From contig NZ_JAUZDX010000034.1 of NCBI RefSeq assembly GCF_030704685.1, forward strand, positions 1 to 32,458: a stretch of 32,458 nt of DNA. Reading direction: 5' to 3'. Origin of the DNA: Acidovorax sp. A1169. GTDB taxonomy: Bacteria > Pseudomonadota > Gammaproteobacteria > Burkholderiales > Burkholderiaceae_C. Within the stretch, counting starts at the first letter, position 1, and every line of letters starts with the position of its first letter. The notes beneath the pieces were generated by a model. That model saw only the letters and a list, made by a program, of their open reading frames with translations. It was not told the origin of the DNA and made no database searches. Position numbers and translations under genes: made by a program. Shown in pieces: positions 23,858 through 31,144 of this stretch.

Positions 23858-24868
23858 TCACCACGTCAAAACAATCTTGCCAATGTGCTGGTTGGATTCC
23901 ATCAGGGCATGCGCCTGGGCCGCATTGGCCGCCGCAAAGGTGCTGTGGATGACCGGGCGGACCGTACCGGCGGCCAGCAAGGGCCACACCTGCTCGCGCA
24001 GCGCACGGGCAATGGCACCCTTGAAGGCCACCGAGCGCGGACGCAGGGTGGAACCGGTGATGGTGAGCCTGCGGCGCAGCACCAGGCCAGCGTTGATCTC
24101 GCTCTTGACCCCGCCCTGCACGGCGATGATGACGATGCGGCCATCCTCGGCCAGACACTCGACTTCGCGCGCCACATAGCTGCCCGCGACCATGTCCAGC
24201 ACCACGTCGACACCCTTGCCATCGGTGATGCGCTTGGCCTCGACCACGAAATCCTGCGACTTGTAGTTGACGGCATGGTGCGCGCCCAGGTCCAGGCAGG
24301 CCTGGCACTTGTCGTCGCTGCCCGCCGTGGCGATCACCGTGGCACCGAAGGCGCGTGCCAGCTGAATGGCGGTGACGCCGATGCCACTGGTGCCACCCTG
24401 CACCAGCAGGGTTTCACCCGTCTGCAGGCGGCCACGGTCGAAGACGTTGCTCCACACCGTGAAGAAGGTCTCGGGCAGCGAGGCGGCCTCGATATCGCTG
24501 AACCCGGCGGGCACCGGCAGGCACTGCTCGGCCGGCGCCACGCACCATTGCGCGTAGCCACCACCGGCCACGAGCGCGCAGACACGGTCGCCAATGGCCA
24601 GGCCCGAGCGGGCCAGCGCCTCGGCGTCACCCGCCTCCACCACACCTGCCACCTCGAGACCGGGAAGGTCGGAGGTACCAGGGGGTGGCGCATAGTGGCC
24701 CATGCGCTGCAGCACGTCGGGGCGGTTGATGCCGCTGGCGCCCACGCGGATCAGCAGCTCGCCTGCAGCCGGCACGGGCACGGGGCGCTCACCGAGGCGC
24801 AAGACCTCAGGCGCGCCGAACGAGGAAATCTCCACCGCTTGCATAGGAAGGTCCGTGGTTGATGGCAT
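23858..24868 (-). CDS. NAD(P)H-quinone oxidoreductase, zinc-independent MDR family (PIG3/Qor-like)
   Basis: A medium-chain dehydrogenase/reductase of 336 residues, with an N-terminal GroES-like domain and a Rossmann domain. The nucleotide site is LVQGGTSGIGVTAIQLARAFG. The substrate-side blocks SGINRPDVLQRMGHYAPPPG and LPGLEVAGVVE match the PIG3-like quinone oxidoreductases. No zinc-ligand cysteine cluster is present. It should reduce quinones with NADPH, but the physiological substrate is unknown. Two starts are plausible, 24868 and 24844 (MQAVEISSFG). The second gives a more typical 328 residues, and neither has a good ribosome-binding site. The gene is 81 bases after pnp and two bases before tpiA. 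Confidence 0.88.
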   Translation of the reverse strand: MPSTTDLPMQAVEISSFGAPEVLRLGERPVPVPAAGELLIRVGASGINRPDVLQRMGHYAPPPGTSDLPGLEVAGVVEAGDAEALARSGLAIGDRVCALVAGGGYAQWCVAPAEQCLPVPAGFSDIEAASLPETFFTVWSNVFDRGRLQTGETLLVQGGTSGIGVTAIQLARAFGATVIATAGSDDKCQACLDLGAHHAVNYKSQDFVVEAKRITDGKGVDVVLDMVAGSYVAREVECLAEDGRIVIIAVQGGVKSEINAGLVLRRRLTITGSTLRPRSVAFKGAIARALREQVWPLLAAGTVRPVIHSTFAAANAAQAHALMESNQHIGKIVLTW

Positions 24869-24949
24869 GGAAATCACCAGCCCCGACCACCACCCACAGG
24901 AGGCCGCTGCAAGCGGCCCACCCGATGGCGGCAGCAAAGGCGGCAGATA

Positions 24950-27196
24950 TCAGCCGTTCACCTGGCCGGAAACGCCATCCGATGGCAGCGACTGTTGTTG
25001 CTGCTGCTGGTCGGCTGGCTGGCGATCACGGCCCTGGTCGCGGCGGGGTTCACGGTCACCACGCTCCTGGGGAGCTGGGCGGTCGCTGAAACCACCACCC
25101 GCAGGGCGGTCGGCCAAAGCCTTCATGGACAGCTTGACGCGGCCCTTTTCGTCGGTTTCCATGACCTTGACCTTGACGATCTGGCCTTCAGTCAGGTAGT
25201 CGCCGACGCGCTCGACGCGCTCGTGCGCGATCTGGCTGATGTGCAGCAGGCCATCCTTGCCGGGCAGCAGGTTGATCAGTGCGCCGAAGTCCAGGATCTT
25301 GGTCACAGGGCCTTCGTAGATCTTGCCGATTTCGACTTCGGCCGTGATCTGCTCGATGCGGCGCTTGGCTTCGTCGGCCTTGGCGTTGTCGGTGGCGGCG
25401 ATGGTGATGGTGCCGTCTTCCTCGATGTTGATCTGGCAGCCGGTCTCTTCGGTCAGCGCACGGATCACGGAGCCGCCCTTGCCGATCACGTCACGGATCT
25501 TCTCGGGGTTGATCTTCATCGTGTAGAGCTTAGGCGCGAAGTTGGACACTTCGGTCTTGGCTTCGCCCATGGCTTCCTGCATCTTGCCCAGGATGTGAAT
25601 CCGCGCTTCCTTGGCCTGGGCCAGGGCGACCTGCATGATTTCCTTGGTGATGCCCTGGATCTTGATGTCCATCTGCAGCGCGGTGATGCCGGCGGTGGTA
25701 CCGGCGACCTTGAAGTCCATGTCGCCCAGGTGATCCTCATCGCCCAGAATGTCGGTCAGCACGGCAAAGCGGTTGGCGTCCTTGATCAGGCCCATGGCGA
25801 TACCGGCCACGTGCGCCTTCATGGGCACGCCGGCGTCCATCATCGACAGGCAGCCGCCGCAGACCGAAGCCATGGACGAGGAGCCGTTGGATTCGGTGAT
25901 TTCCGACACCACGCGCATGGTGTAGGGGAATTCTTCCTTGGTGGGCAGCACGGCCATCAGGGCACGCTTGGCCAGACGGCCGTGGCCGATTTCGCGGCGC
26001 TTGGTCGAGCCCATGCGACCCACTTCGCCGGTGGCGAAGGGAGGCATGTTGTAGTGCATCATGAAGCGGTCTTCGTACTCGCCGGCCAGGGCGTCGATGC
26101 GCTGGGCATCGCGCTCGGTACCCAGCGTGGTCACGACCAGCGCCTGGGTTTCGCCGCGCGTGAACAGGGCCGAGCCGTGGGCACGGGGCAGCACGCTGTT
26201 GCGGATCTCGATGGGGCGCACGGTGCGCGTGTCGCGGCCGTCGATGCGCGGCTCGCCGGCCAGGATCTGGCTGCGCACCAGGCGCGCTTCGATGTCGAAC
26301 AGCATGCCTTCGACCTTGACGGCATCGAACTCCACGCCTTCGGCCTTGAGGCCGGCCATCACGGCAGCGTAGGCTTCGCGGCAGGCTTGCGTGCGGCTTT
26401 GCTTGTTGCGGATCTGGTAGGCGGCGGCGAGCTTCTCGTCGGCCAGGGCACCAACCTTGGCGATCAGGGCCTCGTCCTTGGCAGGGGCTTGCCACGTCCA
26501 TGCGGGCTTGCCAGCATCACGCACCAGGTCGTGGATGGCGTTGATGGCGATATTGCCCTGCTGGTGGCCGAACACCACGGCGCCGAGCATGATTTCTTCG
26601 GACAGCTGCTGGGCTTCGGATTCCACCATCAGCACGGCGGCTTCGGTGCCGGCGACCACGAGGTCCATCTGCGAGCCCTTGCGCGCGGTCTGGCCGGGGT
26701 TCAGCACGTATTCGCCATTGATGTAGCCCACGCGCGCGGCGCCGATGGGGCCGGTGAACGGGATGCCGGAGATGGCCAGGGCGGCGCTGGTGGCGATCAG
26801 GGCGGCAATGTCGGCGTCGACTTCAGGGTTCAGCGACACGGTGTGGATCACCACGTGCACTTCGTTGAAGAAGCCTTCGGGGAACAGCGGGCGGATCGGG
26901 CGGTCGATCAGGCGGCTGGTCAGCGTTTCGTGCTCGCTGGGCTTGGCTTCGCGCTTGAAGAAGCTGCCGGGAATCTTGCCGGCGGCGTAGGTCTTCTCGA
27001 TGTAGTCCACCGTCAGGGGGAAGAAGTCCTGGCCAGGCTTGGCTGACTTGGAAGCCACCACGGTGGCCAGCACCACGGTGTCGTCGATGTTCACCAGCAC
27101 GGCGCCGGAGGCTTGGCGGGCGATTTCGCCCGTTTCCATGATGACGGTCTTGTCACCCCATTGGAAGGTCTTGGTGACTTTGTTGAAAATGCTCAT
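24950..27196 (-). CDS. pnp: Polyribonucleotide nucleotidyltransferase (PNPase)
   Basis: Phosphorolytic 3'-5' exoribonuclease of the RNA degradosome, 748 residues, acting as a trimer in the cytoplasm. Two RNase PH-like domains are joined by a helical linker (ARKGSQMDLVVAGTEAAVLM in the first, MGSTKRREIGHGRLAKRAL in the second). A KH domain (KIRDVIGKGGSVIRALTEE, about 560-620) and an S1 domain (IYEGPVTKILDFGALINLLP, about 625-690) follow. After residue 694 comes a charged Arg/Asp/Pro-rich tail with six consecutive Gln (730-735), longer than the E. coli protein (711). A good AAGGAG site lies seven bases before the ATG. The leader has two hairpins, as in autoregulated pnp genes. Confidence 0.97.
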   Translation of the reverse strand: MSIFNKVTKTFQWGDKTVIMETGEIARQASGAVLVNIDDTVVLATVVASKSAKPGQDFFPLTVDYIEKTYAAGKIPGSFFKREAKPSEHETLTSRLIDRPIRPLFPEGFFNEVHVVIHTVSLNPEVDADIAALIATSAALAISGIPFTGPIGAARVGYINGEYVLNPGQTARKGSQMDLVVAGTEAAVLMVESEAQQLSEEIMLGAVVFGHQQGNIAINAIHDLVRDAGKPAWTWQAPAKDEALIAKVGALADEKLAAAYQIRNKQSRTQACREAYAAVMAGLKAEGVEFDAVKVEGMLFDIEARLVRSQILAGEPRIDGRDTRTVRPIEIRNSVLPRAHGSALFTRGETQALVVTTLGTERDAQRIDALAGEYEDRFMMHYNMPPFATGEVGRMGSTKRREIGHGRLAKRALMAVLPTKEEFPYTMRVVSEITESNGSSSMASVCGGCLSMMDAGVPMKAHVAGIAMGLIKDANRFAVLTDILGDEDHLGDMDFKVAGTTAGITALQMDIKIQGITKEIMQVALAQAKEARIHILGKMQEAMGEAKTEVSNFAPKLYTMKINPEKIRDVIGKGGSVIRALTEETGCQINIEEDGTITIAATDNAKADEAKRRIEQITAEVEIGKIYEGPVTKILDFGALINLLPGKDGLLHISQIAHERVERVGDYLTEGQIVKVKVMETDEKGRVKLSMKALADRPAGGGFSDRPAPQERGDREPRRDQGRDRQPADQQQQQQSLPSDGVSGQVNG

Positions 27197-27217
27197 GTTC
27201 AGCTCCTTTTGTTGTAG

Positions 27218-27235
27218 CTGGCAGCACAGTGCCAG
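27218..27235 (-). promoter_or_regulatory. Hairpin in pnp leader just upstream of the ribosome-binding site
   Basis: CTGGCA (27218-27223) and TGCCAG (27230-27235) form a perfect 6-bp stem with a 6-base loop. It lies 9 bases upstream of the pnp AAGGAG (27208-27203 on the minus strand), a position where folding could affect translation. Confidence 0.4.
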
Positions 27236-27267
27236 CCTGGCGTGGAGGGCAATTCAGAACACGATGC

Positions 27268-27319
27268 CATTCCAGCGGACCTGCCCCCTGCGCACGGTGG
27301 CGGCAGGCCCGTTGGAATG
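27268..27319 (-). promoter_or_regulatory. Long near-perfect hairpin in the rpsO-pnp spacer
   Basis: A dyad centred at 27293.5 pairs CATTCCA with TGGAATG, CGG with CCG, and CCTGCC with GGCAGG. In the transcript it has one C-A mismatch and one G-U pair, giving about 18 paired positions before a partly paired apical loop. In E. coli the pnp leader forms a long stem cut by RNase III that underlies PNPase autoregulation. This element occupies the same place between the rpsO terminator and pnp. Confidence 0.55.
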
Positions 27320-27352
27320 ACACAGCTTCGCTCTGTTTTGCGGCTCCGAAGT

Positions 27353-27390
27353 AAAAAACGCCTGAGCTAGCGGACTAACCCAGGCGTTTT
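27353..27390 (-). terminator. Rho-independent terminator after rpsO
   Basis: On the minus strand AAAACGCCTG pairs with CAGGCGTTTT, and the interior (GGTTAG/CTAGCT with G-U pairs) extends the stem to about 16 pairs closed by a TCCG tetraloop. The T-run after the stem is six bases. It sits 16 bases beyond the rpsO stop. Partial readthrough would feed pnp. The symmetric A/T flanks make weak function in the other direction possible. Confidence 0.88.
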
Positions 27391-27405
27391 GGCATGCAAT
27401 GGGGA

Positions 27406-27672
27406 TTACTTGCGCAGACCCAACTTGGCGATCAGCGCGGTGTAGCGCTCAGCGTCCTTGGCCTTGAGGTAGTCCAGCAGCTTGCGACGACGGCTCACCA
27501 TGCGCAGCAGGCCGCGGCGACCGTGGTGGTCCTTGGCATGCGTCTTGAAGTGAGGGGTCAGTTCGTTGATGCGGGCCGTCAGCAGGGCCACTTGCACTTC
27601 TGGGCTGCCAGTATCGTTGGCAGCACGGGCGTTGGCCTTGACGACTTCGGCCTTGATGGAGGATGCGATCAT
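27406..27672 (-). CDS. rpsO: Ribosomal protein S15
   Basis: Small-subunit protein that binds 16S rRNA early in assembly, 88 residues, the usual size. TGSPEVQVALLTARINELTPHFKTH and the basic block DHHGRRGLLRMVSRRRKLLDYL are the unmistakable family signature. An AAGGA site precedes the ATG. It is followed by a terminator and then pnp, the same rpsO-pnp order as in E. coli. A promoter about 115 bases upstream and a structured leader suggest control by S15 itself. Confidence 0.98.
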   Translation of the reverse strand: MIASSIKAEVVKANARAANDTGSPEVQVALLTARINELTPHFKTHAKDHHGRRGLLRMVSRRRKLLDYLKAKDAERYTALIAKLGLRK

Positions 27673-27730
27673 TACTTTTTCCTTGGATTGAGGCCCGCAG
27701 CAGACAGCCGAAGACCCCGGTTTTTACTTG

Positions 27731-27757
27731 CGCCACCCGCTGGAATGGCCGGTGGCG
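27731..27757 (-). promoter_or_regulatory. rpsO: Hairpin in the rpsO leader (possible S15 control element)
   Basis: CGCCACC (27731-27737) and GGTGGCG (27751-27757) form a perfect 7-bp stem with a 13-base loop in the rpsO transcript. A second small dyad TTGCA-CCA-TGCAA (27764-27776) lies at its 5' end. S15 represses its own messenger through leader structures in several bacterial groups that differ in detail. Whether this is such an element is an inference. Confidence 0.35.
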
Positions 27758-27785
27758 TGCGTCTTGCACCATGCAAAACCCTCGG

Positions 27786-27791
27786 ATTATA
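27786..27791 (-). promoter_or_regulatory. rpsO: -10 box of the rpsO promoter
   Basis: A perfect TATAAT on the minus strand. The -35 region is weak: AAGACC lies 19 bases away, and GACCGA would be at 17. Initiation near 27779 gives an rpsO leader of about 107 bases. Confidence 0.6.
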
Positions 27792-28060
27792 GCCTGCACC
27801 TCGGCAAATCGGTCTTTTTGGGCTTGCCGAACCCCCATGGGTGCACCCAGAATGCACTCCATCGCAAGGTGCACAACGCATCCACACCCCCACGGATCGC
27901 GCAAAAGCAAGCGACAAAACACCCGCAAGTGCAACAGAAAGCGCGGAACATCAGGTGCAGGCGCCGGGCCGCTCGACAATCCCGGAGCCAGCGCCTGTGC
28001 CTTTCAGGACACAGCCTCCGCCCGCTCGTCCCGGCTTCCATGCCACTGGTCAGTACGCAA

Positions 28061-28089
28061 TGGTCACGTCACATCCGGTCACCTAATAT
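28061..28089 (+). promoter_or_regulatory. Candidate promoter overlapping the fimT start region
   Basis: TGGTCA (28061-28066) and TAATAT (28084-28089) are 17 bases apart, each matching four of six consensus positions. If used, transcription would start about 28096, after the first ATG (28088) and right at the second (28097). Confidence 0.25.
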
Positions 28090-28654
28090 GAAAATCATGC
28101 AATCAAAGAGCTTTACCCGTCGGCGAGGAATCCGCACATTCGGTGGAAACTCACGTGCCAGCGCCGGATTTACGATGATTGAACTCATGGTCGTCGTGGC
28201 CATCATGGGGATTTTGGCCGCATTGGCAGCCCCCAGCTTCACGCCCTTGATTGAGCGCTGGCGGGTGCGCAGTGCGGCGGAAAATCTTACATCAACCATC
28301 TACTACGCTCGCTCCGAAGCCATCAAGAGCGGTGGAGGCATCACCATTGATGCAACCGGAGGGTGGGACAACGGCTGGAAGGTCACCCACACTCAAAACG
28401 CTACTACGACCGACCGCCAGGTCAGCGCTCCACCCAGCAAGATCACAATGGCCCAAAGCAACAGCAAGGTAAAGCTCTATGCGGATCGCTGGGGCATGCT
28501 TTCCGAAACCAACGGCGGCGCCCCCACCGTCGGAATGAGCATCCTGATCCATCCGGCCGGCAAAACCACGACCGATGCCAACGCCATCCGGCTTTGTATT
28601 TCGGGCGGCGGGCGAATAGCACAAACAAAGCAGGGCGCTGCCTGCCCTGCTTGA
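28088..28654 (+). CDS. fimT: GspH/FimT family pseudopilin
   Basis: Minor pilin of the type IV pilus priming complex, 188 residues from ATG 28088. The prepilin site is SAG followed by FTMIELMVVVAIMGILAALA: cleavage after Gly27, with Phe at +1 and Glu at +5 (Glu32). The rest is a GspH-type globular domain beginning PSFTPLIERWRVRSAAENL, and the C terminus has two Cys (LCISGG, AACPA). An alternative ATG at 28097 shortens the leader to 24 residues and would fit the overlapping promoter. It is the first of five pilus genes on the plus strand. Confidence 0.88.
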   Translation: MKIMQSKSFTRRRGIRTFGGNSRASAGFTMIELMVVVAIMGILAALAAPSFTPLIERWRVRSAAENLTSTIYYARSEAIKSGGGITIDATGGWDNGWKVTHTQNATTTDRQVSAPPSKITMAQSNSKVKLYADRWGMLSETNGGAPTVGMSILIHPAGKTTTDANAIRLCISGGGRIAQTKQGAACPA

Positions 28655-28682
28655 GCCGTTGGAACCCCATACCCATGCACGC

Positions 28683-29312
28683 ATGACGATCATGAATACC
28701 ACATTGCACAAACACCAACGCGGCATCTCGCTGATCGAATCAATGGTCGCCCTTGTCATTGCCGCACTGGGCATCCTTGGCATTCTGGGTGTGCAAATGC
28801 GCACACTGACAGACACCCAAACCACGGTGCGCCGCGCGCAAGCCATCCGATTGATTGAAGACCTCAGTGAGCGATTGAAGATCACTCCCAATGCCATTGT
28901 CAGTGCGGACTCCTACAAGAGCGATTTCGCCACAGTGCCTACCTACACCCCAACGGCTTGCGCCACGGGTTGCGATGCCGCCGCACTCGCCACATTTGAT
29001 TTGGCCAAATGGAAGAAAGCAGTAGCCGATACCCTTCCCTTGGGACAAGCCAGCATTTTTTGGGCCCAGAGTGAAGGCGCAACAGCCAACGACCCCAACC
29101 GCCGCCAACTCGGCGTCATGATCAGTTGGCGCGAAAACGAGCGCAACGGGACCAAAACAGACGACATCGACGCAAGCAAAGGAACTGCGAGCGGCGGGGC
29201 TGACGTCGCCTGCCCGGACAACCGGACCTGCCATTTGCAATATATCCCTGTCTCCGCTCGCTGCGCGCCTTACGACAACGGCAGCGGCACACCCTTGTTT
29301 TACTGCTCTTAG
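28683..29312 (+). CDS. pilV: Type IV pilus modification protein PilV
   Basis: Minor pilin, 209 residues from ATG 28683. The prepilin peptidase site is QRG followed by ISLIESMVALVIAALGILG: cleavage after Gly14 with Glu at +5. Downstream ALGILGVQMRTLTDTQTTVRR is typical of PilV. The cysteines occur in pairs (ACATGC, ACPDNRTC, and CAPYDNGSGTPLFYC at the end), suggesting disulfides after export. Other possible starts are TTG 28659 and ATG 28692; none has a clear ribosome-binding site. The gene follows fimT by 28 bases. Confidence 0.85.
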   Translation: MTIMNTTLHKHQRGISLIESMVALVIAALGILGILGVQMRTLTDTQTTVRRAQAIRLIEDLSERLKITPNAIVSADSYKSDFATVPTYTPTACATGCDAAALATFDLAKWKKAVADTLPLGQASIFWAQSEGATANDPNRRQLGVMISWRENERNGTKTDDIDASKGTASGGADVACPDNRTCHLQYIPVSARCAPYDNGSGTPLFYCS

Positions 29313-30244
29313 TGGTGCTCCCCATGGCTTCCAGATACCCCAAAGCGCATCCCATGCCTGCCACACACCCAACATCAAACCGCCTAGTAGCCATGCGCTT
29401 CAATCGACATGCACCAAGCCGCGTTGGCCAACGCGGCGTCACGTTGATCGAACTCATGGTCGGTATCACCATCGGCTTGCTGGTGGTTGCCGTGTCCATG
29501 GGCGCACTCATGGTGTCACGCGGCGTATCTGGCACCGTCAGCGATGCCAGCAACATCCAACAGCAAGCAGCCTACGTTATGCGCTCCATCGGTCAGCAAC
29601 TGCGCCAAGCCGGTTCCCTGTACGTCAATACCACCCCCGTTGCAGGTGCGGTGGCCACGGACCCACTCACGGCCGTGGCCTTTGAGACGGACGCCACCAG
29701 TTCCTCGGGCATCAGTTTCGAGCAAGCCAAAACCATTCAGGGGAACACCTCCACCGGCGCCCCCACAGTCACCTACCGACGCTACAAAGACGCCGTGTTC
29801 ACAGCGGCCACTCCTCAGTCTTCGGCACGAAATTGCCTGGGGGGCCCCACAGATGACGCCTCCAACGTAGACGAAGCCGTTACGAGCACATTTCAGCTCA
29901 GCGGCATCCAACTGGAATGTGGTGGAAATAGTGCAGCAGCCCAAGCAATTATCCAAAACGCAGCGGAATTTCAGGTTACCTACTTGGAGCAGATATTGAC
30001 GGCAACAGGCAGCGCGATCAAGCCTGTCAATGCGGCCGCTGTAACCAATTGGCGTGCGGTGCAGGGCGTCGAGGTGTGTTTGGTGTTGTATGGCACCGAA
30101 GCCATTGATATGCCCACACCGAGCTACTACAAAGACTGTAGCAATGCAGACGTTGACATGACTGCTCTTGCAGGATCGCGCAAAAACCGGATGCACATGG
30201 TCTTCCGCAACGTTTTCCAACTGCGCAGCCAAGGGCTGCTCTAA
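29312..30244 (+). CDS. pilW: PilW family minor pilin
   Basis: Minor pilin of 310 residues from GTG 29312, which overlaps the last base of the pilV stop (TAGTG). The processing site is QRG followed by VTLIELMVGITIGLLVVAVS, with Glu at +5. A PilW-type domain (YVMRSIGQQLRQAGSLYV) follows. The leader would be 42 residues from the GTG but only 15 from ATG 29393. ATG 29324 and 29354 are also possible, so the start is uncertain. The stop is certain. PilW corresponds to GspJ of type II secretion. Confidence 0.85.
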   Translation: MVLPMASRYPKAHPMPATHPTSNRLVAMRFNRHAPSRVGQRGVTLIELMVGITIGLLVVAVSMGALMVSRGVSGTVSDASNIQQQAAYVMRSIGQQLRQAGSLYVNTTPVAGAVATDPLTAVAFETDATSSSGISFEQAKTIQGNTSTGAPTVTYRRYKDAVFTAATPQSSARNCLGGPTDDASNVDEAVTSTFQLSGIQLECGGNSAAAQAIIQNAAEFQVTYLEQILTATGSAIKPVNAAAVTNWRAVQGVEVCLVLYGTEAIDMPTPSYYKDCSNADVDMTALAGSRKNRMHMVFRNVFQLRSQGLL

Positions 30245-30269
30245 CAACGCTCGAACAAACAGGCCTCCC

Positions 30270-31073
30270 ATGCCCAGTATCCATGCTTCCTTTGCGAAAC
30301 CTCGCCCGCAACGCCAACAAGGCGTAGCCCTGTTCGTGGTGATTGTTTTCGTCATGCTCTCCATGCTGCTCGCGCTGTGGGCATCGCGCACATCGCTTTT
30401 CAATGAGATGGTGGTGAGTAACGATGCCGACTATCAGCGCGCCTTTGAAGCTGCCCAAGCCCTGGTGCAAGATGCCGAACTCGACATCCGTAGCGCCGAC
30501 TACGACGTAGCCACTGGCAAAACCGTAGATGGCTTGAATTGCATTGCAGGGGGAAATATCTGCCGCAGTTTTTCGGCCGACAAATTTCCGCTGGAATCGA
30601 AGGAAATCACTGCCTTAATCAATACGATGGATGCACAAACCACCAAATGCCGCAGCGGCATTTGCACAAGGCGTACCGGACGGCAAGATTTTTGGAATTA
30701 TACCAGCGCCACCCTTCCGGTGCCCACAGGCTTGCAACCTGGCGAAGTTCCGCTGGAACAACTGGCCACCGCAGGGATTGGTGCACGTTTTGGTGAGTTC
30801 ACCGGGGCTAAATTTGGAACTGGCAGCAACGCCAACCCTATATTGGCTGACCGCAGTGCAAATAACCGAGGTGGATGGTATTGGATTGAAGTCATGCCAT
30901 ACAGCGACGCCAGTAAAACACAGAATCTCATTGTGGACACTGTAAGCAACCAGCTCAAACTCAATCTGGATGTGTATGCGATCTATCGCATTACCGCACT
31001 CGCCTACGGGCGCAAGCCAGAAACCATGGTGGTGCTGCAAGAAACTTATGCACGCCAGCGTAAAAAAGACTGA
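30270..31073 (+). CDS. pilX: PilX family minor pilin
   Basis: Minor pilin, 267 residues. The leader has basic residues and ends RQQG; cleavage after Gly18 exposes VALFVVIVFVMLSMLLALWA. Position +5 is Val, not the Glu of most pilins. This resembles GspK, the tip pseudopilin that PilX is considered to match. A Tyr/Gln/Ala helix follows (DYQRAFEAAQALVQDAE), and Cys91, Cys98, Cys127 and Cys132 may form disulfides. The ATG at 30270 is 25 bases after pilW; the frame is open further upstream but that overlaps pilW. Confidence 0.85.
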   Translation: MPSIHASFAKPRPQRQQGVALFVVIVFVMLSMLLALWASRTSLFNEMVVSNDADYQRAFEAAQALVQDAELDIRSADYDVATGKTVDGLNCIAGGNICRSFSADKFPLESKEITALINTMDAQTTKCRSGICTRRTGRQDFWNYTSATLPVPTGLQPGEVPLEQLATAGIGARFGEFTGAKFGTGSNANPILADRSANNRGGWYWIEVMPYSDASKTQNLIVDTVSNQLKLNLDVYAIYRITALAYGRKPETMVVLQETYARQRKKD

Positions 31074-31144
31074 ATTTTCGATTTGACGTTTATTGCTTCA
31101 ACAATAAATTTTTCAGGCCAATATATCCATCGAAGGAGCAAACC

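Larger units (their letters stand above)
27673..28087. other. Divergent intergenic region rpsO / fimT
   Basis: No credible gene is present in these 415 bases. The rpsO-proximal part holds the promoter and leader hairpins listed separately. The middle holds a perfect 10-bp palindrome GGGTGCACCC (27839-27848) and three further GGTGCA copies (27795-27800 on the minus strand, 27868-27873 and 27954-27959 on the plus strand). I see nothing distinct from about 27960 to 28060. Confidence 0.55.

Noticed and set aside
27728..28087. An upstream extension of the fimT frame
   Set aside because: A prepilin leader of about 150 residues is not plausible, and the segment covers the rpsO promoter region.
28631..28649. 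Inverted repeat CAGGGC/GCCCTG at the end of fimT, as a terminator
   Set aside because: No T-run follows, and the pilus genes continue directly downstream, so it is more likely coding-sequence coincidence or a minor RNA structure.
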